15,849 bases of DNA from Euperipatoides rowelli (Eukaryota > Onychophora > Udeonychophora > Euonychophora > Peripatopsidae): NCBI GenBank assembly GCA_003024985.2, contig PXIH01S0007888.1; one strand, 5' to 3'. Positions within the stretch are counted from its first letter, which is position 1, and every line of letters starts with the position of its first letter. Of the stretch, positions 1 to 9,395 are shown piece after piece. Made by a program: the position numbers and the translations under genes. A model generated the notes under the pieces. The model saw only the letters and a list, made by a program, of their open reading frames with translations. It was not told the DNA's origin and did not search any database.

Positions 1-1275
1 ACATTTTCTTTGATTGACATAAAAAGCCAATTAACCATATTCATCTTACAATATCAGAAGAACACATAACACTGATTAAAGAACCAGAATGTAAATATAT
101 AGATCATGTGATACCCATCTCTTCTTCTTCAGAGAACATTTTCAAATGCATTTTGAAGTTTATAGAGGAGAAGGGCATCAACATCACTGAAATAGTGGAA
201 AATAGGTCTAATTTGACTTCTGGAGAAAGCTTGTAATAGTACCTTTCATGTGTTTATATGCCAGTTGCAAGGAAATGAGTTACCTATCTGACACCTTGTA
301 GAGCATTTAGATGGAAGAACAACTGGCCCGAATAAATTTTCTGGTCCAATTGGCAAGAGTCTACATGAGTGTGAAAATCTCACTGTAGTTAGATTTGTGG
401 TCATTGATGCTCAATTTCCCATATTGATATAAAATCTCTTAGTACTGATCAAAAGTACCTTTGGGATATTTGTCAAGCTTTGGGACCTGTTCATCAAGTT
501 TGTCACATAGAAACGATGGAACGATGTCTCATGCATGGTGGCTGATGTTTTAAGACTGCAAATTGCCTAATGTGTACATTGGAGCCTTCACATGAACTTC
601 ACTCTCCAGCCACATTTGTTATGAAAGTATATGGGCCGATGTGGTTTACGATCAAATCAAATCAAATCAAATCCACGTTGTACTGAGAGGGAGCACAAAA
701 TCTGTGAAAGGTAATACAGGCCACTCAATATCTTCCTGATGAACTGAAGAAAGTGGTTGATCCTGTGATTCAGAAGAACAGCTACTTCGGCCACCTGGAA
801 GCACAAATCTTGTCTATGATCACAGACATAGACATTTGAAAGCTTGAACCAAGAAAGTGAAATTATTTCGCAAATTCAGAATTCCTCCTCTTAAATTTCT
901 GGCAGAATCATACATAGCCACAACCCAACTGAACTGTGGTCTGTTATGTCCATCATATTTGTATTTAAAACTGTACATTAACAGAACAACCAATAACTGC
1001 ACACTTAAAAGAAGAAGAGCTAAGAAGTTTGATAGCCTATTGTGAGTCCCCATCTGAAAGTATTCAAATACTAGATTTTCCATGCCACAATCAGGGTGTG
1101 GAGAGAGGGGTATGGCTGGTTATAGAAGCATCTGCTGCTGTCTCCAGAGAAGCCAGGTGTGATTATTTTATCAGATCTAGAATAGAATCAAGAAACATAA
1201 TACCTTCATTCAAATACAAAGGCCAATAGAGATTCCAAGAAGCTAGCAAGTAACGATGTCAAAGTTGAACCATAA
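1..1275 (+). pseudogene. Decayed copy of a multi-copy invertebrate protein gene (transposon-like, function unknown), 5' end outside window
   Basis: No open frame spans this stretch, but coherent protein-like segments follow one another in order on the plus strand with frameshifts and stops between them. Readable pieces include SEEHITLIKEPECKY (about 54-98), HLDGRTTGPNKFSGPIGKSL (about 304-364), LSTDQKYLWDICQAL (about 437-481), YLPDELKKVVDPVIQKNSYF (about 728-789), EELRSLIAYCES and VIEASAAVSREARCDYFIRS (1013-1180). From memory these resemble a family of uncharacterised proteins present in many copies in hydra, aphid and mollusc genomes; I could not check this. About 20 residues seem to be missing near 200-260. 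A one-base loss near 1222 shifts the end, after which RDSKKLASNDVKVEP and a TAA at 1273-1275 look like the original terminus. The start lies left of the window. Many breaks make a working product very unlikely. A transposase-like origin is inferred from copy number and not shown. Confidence 0.7.
651..673. repeat. (ATCAA) microsatellite inside the pseudogene
   Basis: Four complete ATCAA units plus ATC lie within the decayed coding sequence. The recognisable segment MKVYGPMWFTIK ends just before it, and the next recognisable segments resume in another frame. The repeat has probably expanded inside the old reading frame. Confidence 0.9.
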
Positions 1276-1522
1276 GACATTTTATTTATTTTATTGGTAT
1301 ATTTCACACAAGTTTTACATAGTACAATAGATCCATCTATCTAAAATTTTAGCACTAATGACAAAAAAATCTAATATATTTTTTTATTTTGCAAAAATGT
1401 TATTTATGAAATAAAAATCGAAACTTTAGGTGAAAAGTTGAACCAAAAGACATTTTTTTTTATTTTCTTGATATTTTTCATAAAATTTTATACATAGCAC
1501 CATACAAATTTTACACACTAAC
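1261..1522. repeat. Diverged direct duplication of the pseudogene's terminal region
   Basis: The block beginning AAAGTTGAACCATAAGACAT at 1261 recurs with substitutions and gaps from 1434 (AAAGTTGAACCAAAAGACAT). The similarity continues through ACATAG...ACACACTAA-like sequence to about 1361 and 1522. The offset is 173 bp. Copy 1 contains the inferred ancestral stop codon, so the duplicated unit seems to be the end of the coding region plus its 3' flank. The rest, up to about 1600, is plain AT-rich sequence. Confidence 0.6.
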
Positions 1523-1604
1523 TGTACATAAATTTAAAAACAAAAGTTTTTTTTGTGAACCACCCTACAGTTACAAGTGTGAATTAATAACCAAATTAAT
1601 TAAA

Positions 1605-1753
1605 GTCGGTCCAGGGATCCCGACATTGTGGTACAATCAGTAGCGATACTGATTGGATTCTGTCGAAGAAGTCTGATGGGTTTAATACAGGTTCTCCTCC
1701 AAGTGGAGGGGGTTAAGGAACGGCTATGGAAAAAACCCTAGGTTTTCCATCAT
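1605..1753. other. GC-richer block with three consecutive hairpins
   Basis: Three inverted repeats follow one another. GTCGG at 1605-1609 pairs with CCGAC at 1620-1624, around a GGGATCCC palindrome. CCTCC at 1696-1700 pairs with GGAGG at 1705-1709 across the four-base loop AAGT. ATGGAAAA at 1726-1733 pairs with TTTTCCAT at 1743-1750 around CCTAGG. The block is clearly less AT-rich than its surroundings and leads directly into a short tandem repeat. It may be a fragment of a mobile element or of a structured RNA. No known RNA family is recognised. Confidence 0.4.
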
Positions 1754-1783
1754 GCCTATGGTTTTTTAGCCAACTATGCCGCT

Positions 1784-1914
1784 CAAAAAAAGGAACCTGA
1801 TCTATTCAGTTATTCTCTAATAATATTTCAAAAAGGAACCTGGTATCTTTAGTTACTCTCTAATAATCATTCAAAAAGGAACCTGATCTATTTAGTTACT
1901 CTCTAATTATCTCT
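1784..1914. repeat. Three tandem copies of a 43-45 bp unit
   Basis: Copies start at 1784, 1829 and 1872, each with CAAAAA(AA)GGAACCTG followed by a TTAGTTACTCTCTAATAAT-like stretch. They differ by a few substitutions and two extra A residues in the first. The array lies immediately downstream of the hairpin block at 1605-1753 and may be part of the same element. Confidence 0.85.
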
Positions 1915-3413
1915 CTATATTTAATTATAAATTTACTGTGAATCATGGAAAATTTATTGAAAAAAAAAAAAGTAGGTTCACGGATCAGTAATATATTTTT
2001 TTTTACTATTTTGGGGTGATATGGTGCATTTTTAGATCAAACAATGAATTATACAGAATATTTCAAAATAAATAATTACCTATGAGCATAAATTTACCAT
2101 GAAAACCAACTAAAAATGGTGAAAAGCTATATAATCGTGGTTCTCGTTTCCTTTATTATTCAATGACAGTATTTTGTTAATCTTACTTTCGTTATTTGTT
2201 TTCATATAGCTATAAAATATAAAGGAGGCCAATGTTACCTTCTCATTTTCTTTTAAATTTCTATTTTTTTATGATGTATTTGTATTTTTTATTGTCAATT
2301 TTGACACCCAGAAATTGAGGCTTATAAAAATAGTCCTATGATTATAAAACGTTATTTAGTTTTGTTTAATAGTAATCTTTATTATTTTAATTTAAAGTTT
2401 ATTCTAGCTTGTTAGAAAAATAACACAAAATCAAATTAATTTTATCAGATTAAAGTTTAAAATGGATTGTATGCTCACAAAAATATTTATAAATTATTGA
2501 AACGCTAAAAGCAAATGACTTAAAGCAGTGCAACATTAATAAGCCATTTAAAACATTTTTCAACATTTAATACTTTCAAATACATAAATGCTTTCACTTT
2601 TAATTACAGTATAAATAAATGAATATTCTAAAATTTCCTGTACTTTGATCTGAGCATAAATAATAAAAAAGAAAAAATGCTCTTTGAGAGGACTTATAAA
2701 GTACAGTATATAAATGTTTTTTTTTTTTTTTAATATATTTATTTTACTATAGTCTACTAGTTTTAGTATGATCGTATAGAGTTTCACAAATTGATTCTGG
2801 AAATACTTGTTATAAAAAGTAAAGGAACAAAAAAACAGAATTTGAAAGGTAAAATATGTATACTGTATATACTTTATAGACCGGTCTTGAGAGAATTGGG
2901 GGGGGGGGGTAATAAGGTTTCTAAGAAAGAAAAATTGGAGGCATTGAGTTAAGGAGAATTTCAGTAATATTAATGGCAGTAAGCGATATATTGTTTTAAT
3001 GAATTTTAGAAATTTTTGATATGAACATTTTCAACTAGTTATTTGGATTGAGATGAATATTTTGAAAGGTGTTTAGACAATGGTAGTTCTAAAATTGGAT
3101 AAATTCACAAGTCAAGTCTATATTGATTTTCAAAGGTACTAAATTGTTCCAATTTTAGTAATTTATCAAATAAATTTGTAATAAGCCGTCTTTGTATAAA
3201 CAAAATGGTGGCAAATCAAAACTAAGATGATTAATGTCTTCTGGGAGGAGGTAGATGGAATATTTTGGGTTATCTTAAAATTATAATTTCTACAAGGATT
3301 TGATTTATTGATACAGTAATCCCTTGTAATGTATTTTTATAAAGAAGAGTATAATATTCCAGGGAGGTATAAATCAATTGACCTTTTAAAAATCCAAAGG
3401 TATCCAGATATTA
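1915..3413. other. AT-rich DNA without a recognised gene
   Basis: I see no convincing coding region on either strand; open frames are short and low in complexity. The stretch has a poly-T run near 2718-2731 and an isolated run of 12 G at 2898-2909. No transposon ends or duplicated flanks were recognised. Confidence 0.6.
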
Positions 3414-3488
3414 TTTAAATGTAGTCGATGGATATTAAGTTATCTTACATTATGCAAGATAACTTAGTATCCATCGACTACATTTAAA
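3414..3488. repeat. Near-perfect inverted repeat: 33-bp arms, 9-base loop
   Basis: The arm at 3414-3446 is the reverse complement of 3456-3488 except at one position, and that position would form a G-U pair in RNA. The loop at 3447-3455 is ACATTATGC. Both outer ends contain TTAA (3415-3418 and 3484-3487). It could be a very small palindromic transposable element with TTAA target duplication, a young microRNA or siRNA hairpin, or a recent inverted duplication. The sequence alone does not decide. Confidence 0.9.
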
Positions 3489-3872
3489 GATGTGTATATG
3501 GTATTATTTGATTGACTTGATGTGTGGTCAAATATGATTTATTCTATATTAGCCCAAAATAAATACAATGGGTTCTAGTTATCTCCCTCCCCTCATGATT
3601 CTTAACCCATAACCTCCTCTCCTAACACTCCCCTCTACCTCCTTTGCCCATGTTTTTTTTTAAACGAAAAATTGCTATTTTCCCCCAATGATTTTAAATC
3701 TAAACATCTTAATGTTTAAAAAATTTTCCAAAGAAAAAAATATTTGGTTTTATTATACATTAGCATATCTTATTGTTTAATAATAAAAAAAATATATATA
3801 TAATAATAATAATGTGACTCTTTCACATGCAATAGTCATACCCGTTTGGCTGAAATGTTTTTAATGATTTAT
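3489..3872. other. AT-rich spacer with a pyrimidine-rich tract
   Basis: No gene is visible. A pyrimidine-rich stretch lies at about 3578-3647 on the plus strand. Short AT and TAA/AAT microsatellites lie at about 3783-3813. Confidence 0.6.
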
Positions 3873-3883
3873 AATAATTAACT

Positions 3884-4176
3884 GGGATACCTTGGGCGGC
3901 CATGACATTAAGCAAGACGATTTTAGTCCTATCAAACCGAAAATATCACTAGAGAGCAAAATCACCAAACAGTGGCTCTCATTTTTGGACACGTTATGCA
4001 TGCTAACTCAGTGGAAACATCTGTAATGCTGGGCAACGTCAGTGGGAAGAGAAGAAGAGGACACGGTGGCTTGATAGGGTCACAGGTGACATGAACATGA
4101 CAATGAAGGTTTTGAAAGAAGAAGTCAAAGATAGACATCCTTGGATTCGACTAAACGATTAATCATCATCATCATC
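3884..4176 (+). mobile_element. 5'-truncated RTE-like non-LTR retrotransposon, 3' terminal 293 bp
   Basis: The end of a LINE open reading frame is readable on the plus strand with several frameshifts: GIPWAAMTLSKTI, then SPIKPKISLESKITKQWL, then FGHVMHANSVETSVMLGNVS, then TRWLDRVTGDMN leading to VKDRHPWIRLND and TAA at 4160-4162. This matches the usual C-terminus of RTE-type reverse transcriptase proteins (GHVMR...MLGK...RRRGR...RWLD...). A TCATCATCATCATC tail follows at 4163-4176, as is usual for this clade. An identical 11-bp sequence, AATAATTAACT, flanks the element at 3873-3883 and 4177-4187 and is a target site duplication. It is an immobile dead-on-arrival copy; the exact clade is inferred. 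Confidence 0.85.
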
Positions 4177-4187
4177 AATAATTAACT

Positions 4188-6031
4188 CAAGCATTTGCAT
4201 AACTATAAAAGGTATGTGTTACATTGCTGAATTAAAAATTAGGATTTTTCTGCACGTCCTGAACCTAGACCATTCTTAGTCGTTAAAACTATGTTCATTT
4301 CATTCGTTTCTGAAACGTTCTAACCCTGCTCAAGAGAAGGGTTGCTTCATAAGATTATTTTGTTCAAATTGTGAACAAAACAAAAATTGCTTCCACTCTG
4401 CATTTATGACAGGATTGAATTCCTGGGACATGCTGTGGGATGACCGACCGTTAGTAGCCCCCATTAGTAGCCACGTTAGTAGTCGTGTGGGGTAACTTAG
4501 GCCTCCCATTGGAAACGTGCACAAATTGAAATAAATTTGCACTTCCAGCTACTATTATGGTAAATATAAGCTATTTATAAATAAAAGGGCTACATATGAA
4601 ATTGAAATGTTTTTTATTAAATATAAAATTTAAAAAAATCCAAAAAAAAAAATTAAATAATAAGTTATTTTAGGTTTAAGGGTAGGCTATTATAAACTCA
4701 AAAAAATATTTTTTTTTTATTTAAACTGTATTTTTACATTCAATACAAAGATATGTCTTGTTCAGCTCTCTGTGTATGTTACATACTGCTTTCCATAGGT
4801 TGTTACAGGAAATTTTAGATTTCTGGCTTGTAAGCAATGAATCCTAAAATTGAAACATGAGGGCCTGTCTAGTGTACCCCATGCATAAAATCAAATATTT
4901 ACCATAAAAAAAAAAATTAATGTAATTTTTCACATTAATATTATGTTTATAAATTAGTTTTAGAAGATTACATGGCATGTTAGCCAACTAAATTGATGTT
5001 ATTCGATATTTATTAGAATAAAACATGCTTGGGGTTCAAAAGGTATCCCACATGGTCCTGGGAGGATCAATCCTAATCATGAATTTAACATTCATTATTC
5101 AGGGATATTACATCATTTATGAATATTACCTACATAAGACTACACCCATCCATACCTAAAAGGATTAATGTCAGTCTTTTTTTTTTTTTTTTGCACAATG
5201 GTCTTATCAGTTAGAATTTCATCATCACTCGAATCAGAATTATTCTTGGATAAAGAATGCTAACTATTTTATTAAGGTCAAGAACTTTGCCTCCCATGAA
5301 TGGCTAACCTATATTTTGTTTATAAAATTAAATGTTCACGTGATCAGGTACACTCCAAATTGAAATATTCTAATGACCATCAGCCGAATCACATCTTGAT
5401 GTTACCACGATCTTGAGCTTTAAGAACTGGTTAAAGGACTACCCATAAATGCAAAGGTCTAATGCATTTATTTATCAGAAAAGATAAAATATAAGATAAT
5501 GATGTCTTTTAGTGTTAAAGGGAATAAATGAGGTAAATGAGATCTATGTTTCCTTTTAAGAAATGTGGTTAAAGTGTATTTCTTTGTTGAAATGGTAGTT
5601 TCCCTTTCCAAATAAATTACCTAGTGATATTATATCATTTTGCAAAAAAACCTATTATATAAAAGTTGCATGAGGTAGTAGCCTAATAAATTCACAGGTA
5701 CAATGAATAAACTTTTTTATTATTCATTTAACTTAACTTATGCAAATTACAACTTTCTCCAGCTTTTTACAATTTCTTGAGAAATCCTTTGTTCATTCTT
5801 TCCATAAAAAATAACCTGGTCTACTTAGTAAAAAAAAAATATTTGAAATGATTTTGTAAACATAGGTCTATTTTAGAGACATTACCGAAACCATGACTTC
5901 AATATTAGGAAATTTTTAAAAAGTCAAGGAACACTCTACTGTCCATCTGTCCTGCAGAGGAACATTAATAATCTTTATACAAAAAAGATACTAATAAAAT
6001 ATGAATCTGTTAGAACATAAATCTTGGTTTC
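4188..6031. other. AT-rich DNA without a recognised gene
   Basis: No coding region is supported. A less AT-rich patch at about 4300-4545 contains three TTAGTAG-type motifs (4451-4482) and the near-palindrome TTGTTCAAATTGTGAACAA (4361-4379). A minus-strand open frame there has no recognisable motif. Several A or T runs (for example 5178-5192) could be old retroelement tails. Confidence 0.5.
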
Positions 6032-6039
6032 AGTGTTAG

Positions 6040-6202
6040 TTATTACTACTACTACAGCTTCTAAATAGCCGGTATATTGAGTAAAAAAACCCTTAGCAAG
6101 ATGTTCTAAACCAGGGAAAAAACATTTCAATACCAGCTCAGTTGGGACTCGAAAGTGTGATATTCCCAGCATCGCTACCGACTGAACCACCAAGTCAGGA
6201 AG
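6040..6202 (-). mobile_element. tRNA-derived SINE, copy 1
   Basis: On the minus strand the head carries an A-box-like GGTTCAGTCGG (6178-6188) and a B-box-like TTTCGAGTCC (ending near 6144), the internal RNA polymerase III promoter of tRNA-derived SINEs. Then come a body with TTTTTTCCCTGG and a tail of GTAGTAGTAGTAA (about 6043-6055). An 8-bp duplication, AGTGTTAG on the plus strand, flanks it at 6032-6039 and 6203-6210. The A-to-B spacing is shorter than in copy 2, so this copy seems to have lost about a dozen bases. A minus-strand open frame crossing it is incidental. Confidence 0.75.
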
Positions 6203-6210
6203 AGTGTTAG

Positions 6211-7577
6211 CAATAGTGAGGCCTGGACGTTCATATAGTTTTCCTACCAAAATAATAGAAACTGTAGGCCAATATAGGATTTAGTTGGATTGTTTTGGTA
6301 GGCAAATTTTACAGAAATGGACTATTGATCATATTACAAATAAAACCATAAGCTTTAAAAATTGACATTAAATAATTTAATTCATGTTTTGTGCACAGGG
6401 GATTAACCCAGAATATTCCCTGAGATCCAATCTTTTTGTTATCTATAAAAATTCATTGATTAAAAAGTTGAAAACCTTGGATAGGGGATATAATTACCTA
6501 ATTTTAAGACTAGAGTTTCTTCTTTTGCATTCATTGATGATTTAACAATTATAGATCAGCTGATTCAATTCAAATGTTTAATGTTATTAATCAAGTTGTT
6601 AAAGAAACGGTTCATTTTTTATTTAAATTTGCCTAGTTATTTAGTTTGATGTATAAGAAAAATAAAACTTTGGTTTTATTTTTTTGTAACTATTTCACTA
6701 AAGTGAAAGGATGTGTTATTGATTTTGTTTTTGGAGGAAACAAACTAGTTTATTACTTCCTCATGTAAGAAGTCAATTGTAAAATTTTATGATTTTCAAT
6801 AAAAAAAAAACGGTTCATTTTAAGTGGTACAAAAATGCATGTTTGGAAATCATATGCTAATAAAATTGTGTCTAATTACAGAAATAAATATCTGTAAGAT
6901 TTCTCAACTTACCCTACCCTTCTGTGGGTCTGGTGACAAGAAGGAAGATTCACGCCAGCTTATTGATTATTTTAAATAATTAAACTAAGGATAACTACTT
7001 AACCTTATTAACTAGATAAAATGATGAATATTTAATTATGCCAATTTTTTTTACTACATGTCTCATATAAATTTCACAGCTAAATTTTATAAGCTACTAC
7101 TTTATATTCTATTATTAAGTGAATACCCTGGAAAACAAATTGAATCCAGTTACTAAAAAAAAAAAAAAAAAAATGTGGCTGAAAAAAAAAAAAAAAAAAA
7201 AAGCATAAATGTGTACCTCCTAATTAAGTTTGGTGTCATTCTTTTTAGGTTTGTGCTGCTTGGATTCCAAAACTCAATCTTTAATGAATCTATTAATTTA
7301 ACTCTATTTAGACTATAAATAAATAGATATTTTTTCTAGAATCCACTCTACTTATCAGTATTGAATATTTTGACGTTTCTTATATAGAAAAATTTATAGT
7401 CAAGGACTAATTATATCCCTTTTTTCTTATACAAGTTAAATAATAATGTTTATTGAGTATTGTAAAATCAAAACATTATTTTAACTTTGTCTCAAAACTA
7501 AAAATAAAAAGTTTTTTTTTACCCTATACATCTCAAAAAATAAAACGAGAATTGATTACAAAATCAAGAACCTAATA
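6211..7577. other. AT-rich DNA without a recognised gene
   Basis: No gene is supported. Two poly-A runs of 19 and 21 bases (7155-7173 and 7182-7202) are separated by TGTGGCTG and could be retroelement tails. A slightly less AT-rich patch at about 6905-6960 has no recognised identity. Confidence 0.55.
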
Positions 7578-9022
7578 TAATTAATAGACAAAGTGTAATA
7601 CAACTATGTTAAAATATCGTTTATTAGAGAAAGTTTAATACAACTGTTAGAATAACCTATAAGATTATTAGACATAGTTTAATACAACTATATTAGAATA
7701 TCCTTAGTAGACAAAGTTTAATACAAATGTGTTACCTACAATATCTACAATATCGCTTATTAGAGAAAGTTTAATACAACTATGTTACAATATCGCTTTA
7801 TATTAGAGAAAGTTTAATACAACTGTTTAATAGCCTATCAGCTTATTAGACATAGTTTAATACAATTTATTATGTTAGAATATTGCTTATTAGACAAAGT
7901 TTAATACAAATATGTTACAATATGCTTATTAGAGAAAGTTTAATACAACTATGTTACGATATTGCTTATTAGACAAAGTTTAATACAACTATGTTACAAT
8001 ATCGCTTATTAGACATAGTTTAATACAACTATGTTACAATATCTCTTATTAGAGAAAGTTTAATACAACTGTTACAATAGCCTATCAGCTTATTAGACAT
8101 AGTTTAATACAATTTATTATGTTAGAATATTGCTTATTAGACAAAGTTTAATACAAATATGTTACAATATCGCTTATTAGACAAAGTTTAATACAACTAT
8201 GTTACAATATCGCTTATTATACAAAGTTTAATACAGCTGTTAGAATAGCCTATCCTGCTTATTAGACATAGTTTAATACAACTATGTTAGAATATCGCTT
8301 ATTAGACAAAGTTTAATACAAGTATATTACAATATGCTTATTAGACAAAGTTTAATACAACTGTTACAATATAGCTTATTAGAGCAAGTTTAATACAAAT
8401 GTGTTACAATATCGCTTATTAGAGCAAGTTTAATACAACTGTTAGAATATCCTATCAACTATATTACAATATTGCTTATTAGACAAAGTTTAATACAAAT
8501 GTGTTACAATATCACTTATTAGATTAAAGTTTAATACAAGTAGGTACAATATCGCTTATTAGACAGTTTGATACAACTATGTTATAATCTCGCTTAATGT
8601 GTTACAATATTGCTTATTAGACAAAGTTTAATACAAATGTGTTACAATATCACTTATTAGATAAAGTTTAATACAAGTAGGTAGCCTACAATATCGCTTA
8701 TTAGACAGTTTGATACAACTATGTTATAATATCCGCTTAATGTGTTACAATATCGCTTATTAGACAAAGTTTAATACAAATATGTTACAATATCGCTTAT
8801 TAGATAAAGTTTAATACAAGTAGGTACAATATCGCTTATTAGACAGTTAATACAACTATGTTACAATATTGCTTATTAGACAAAGTTTAATACAAATGTG
8901 TTACAATATCGCTTATTAGATAAAGTTTAATACAAGTTGGTACAATATCGCTTATTAGACAGTTTAATACAACTATGTTACAATATCACTTATTAGACAA
9001 AGTTTAATACAACTATGTTACA
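7578..9022. repeat. 40-bp satellite array with higher-order structure
   Basis: About 36 head-to-tail copies of a 40-bp unit are present. A representative unit starts CTTATTAGACAAAGTTTAAT and ends ACAACTATGTTACAATATCG. Variants carry AGAGAAAG, AGACATAG or AGATAAAG, and some are shortened by loss of a few bases. A marker variant TAGCCTATC recurs at 7831, 8078 and 8246. A second marker, ACAAGTAGGT or ACAAGTTGGT, recurs at 8536, 8673, 8816 and 8932 (spacings 137, 143 and 116 bp). Multi-monomer blocks have therefore been duplicated. There are no unique spacers and no coding potential. Confidence 0.95.
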
Positions 9023-9125
9023 ATATGCTTATTTTTATTTTTTTAAAAAAAATCTCCCCTGCAAAGGAACAAGAGATGTATTTTTTTTCTATTAGTTAAT
9101 TATAAATTCATTAGAAAATCATTAA

Positions 9126-9303
9126 TACTACATGGGAAACCGGTTATTTGTGTGCAAAGGACAGCATATTGGTAAAAACCAAAAGCAGCTGTTACAGCTA
9201 GGGAAAAAACCGTTCAACAACCATAGAAAGGATCGAACATGTATCCCCAGCATAAGTCTTGGATCTAGTATGTCAAGCACTTGACCACCAAACCCTGACT
9301 ACA
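9126..9303 (-). mobile_element. tRNA-derived SINE, copy 2, within the satellite interruption
   Basis: On the minus strand it has an A-box-like TGGTCAAGTGCTT (9275-9287) and a strong B box TGTTCGATCC (9230-9239). A body with GGTTTTTTCCCTAG follows, then a short GTAGTA tail at about 9126-9131. Order and motifs (ATGCTGGG, TTCGA, TTTTTTCCCT) match the copy at 6040-6202, so both belong to one family. It sits in a roughly 280-bp break in the satellite; 9023-9125 is additional AT-rich sequence of unknown origin. I found no clear target duplication, which is hard to judge inside a repeat. Confidence 0.65.
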
Positions 9304-9304
9304 A

Positions 9305-9395
9305 TTTACAATACCACTTATTAGACAAAGTTTAATACAACCGTTACTATAAAGCTTATTAGACACAATTTAATACACCTATATTACAATATCGA
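9305..9395. repeat. Satellite array resumes after the insertion
   Basis: Two diverged 40-bp units with CTTATTAGACAAAGTTTAAT and CTTATTAGACACAATTTAAT follow the SINE and end at about ACAATATCG near 9395. They show that the array once continued across 9023-9304. Confidence 0.85.

Noticed and set aside
820-1083. Minus-strand 87-codon open frame
   Set aside because: It lies antisense to recognisable plus-strand remnants of the decayed gene and has no motif of its own. The plus-strand frames 857-1045 and 1029-1229 are pieces of that remnant, not separate genes.
2560-2787. Minus-strand 75-codon open frame
   Set aside because: The translation is dominated by Lys, Ile and Phe from A/T runs, with no domain or signal.
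3414-3488. Calling the hairpin a microRNA gene
   Set aside because: The arms are too perfectly paired and too long for a typical animal precursor, and there is no expression or conservation evidence. It is kept as a hairpin with open interpretation.
4330-4542. Minus-strand 70-codon open frame in a less AT-rich patch
   Set aside because: The composition is more protein-like than the neighbours, but no family, motif or continuation was recognised. It may be part of an old repeat.
5975-6250. Minus-strand 91-codon open frame
   Set aside because: It runs through a tRNA-derived SINE with box A, box B and target duplications, so the frame is incidental.
7578-9022. CRISPR array
   Set aside because: The 40-bp units are contiguous with no unique spacers between fixed repeats, and the context is eukaryotic.
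9220-9303. A real tRNA gene on the minus strand
   Set aside because: A and B boxes are present, but no acceptor stem closes the molecule, and the sequence continues into a SINE body and tail.
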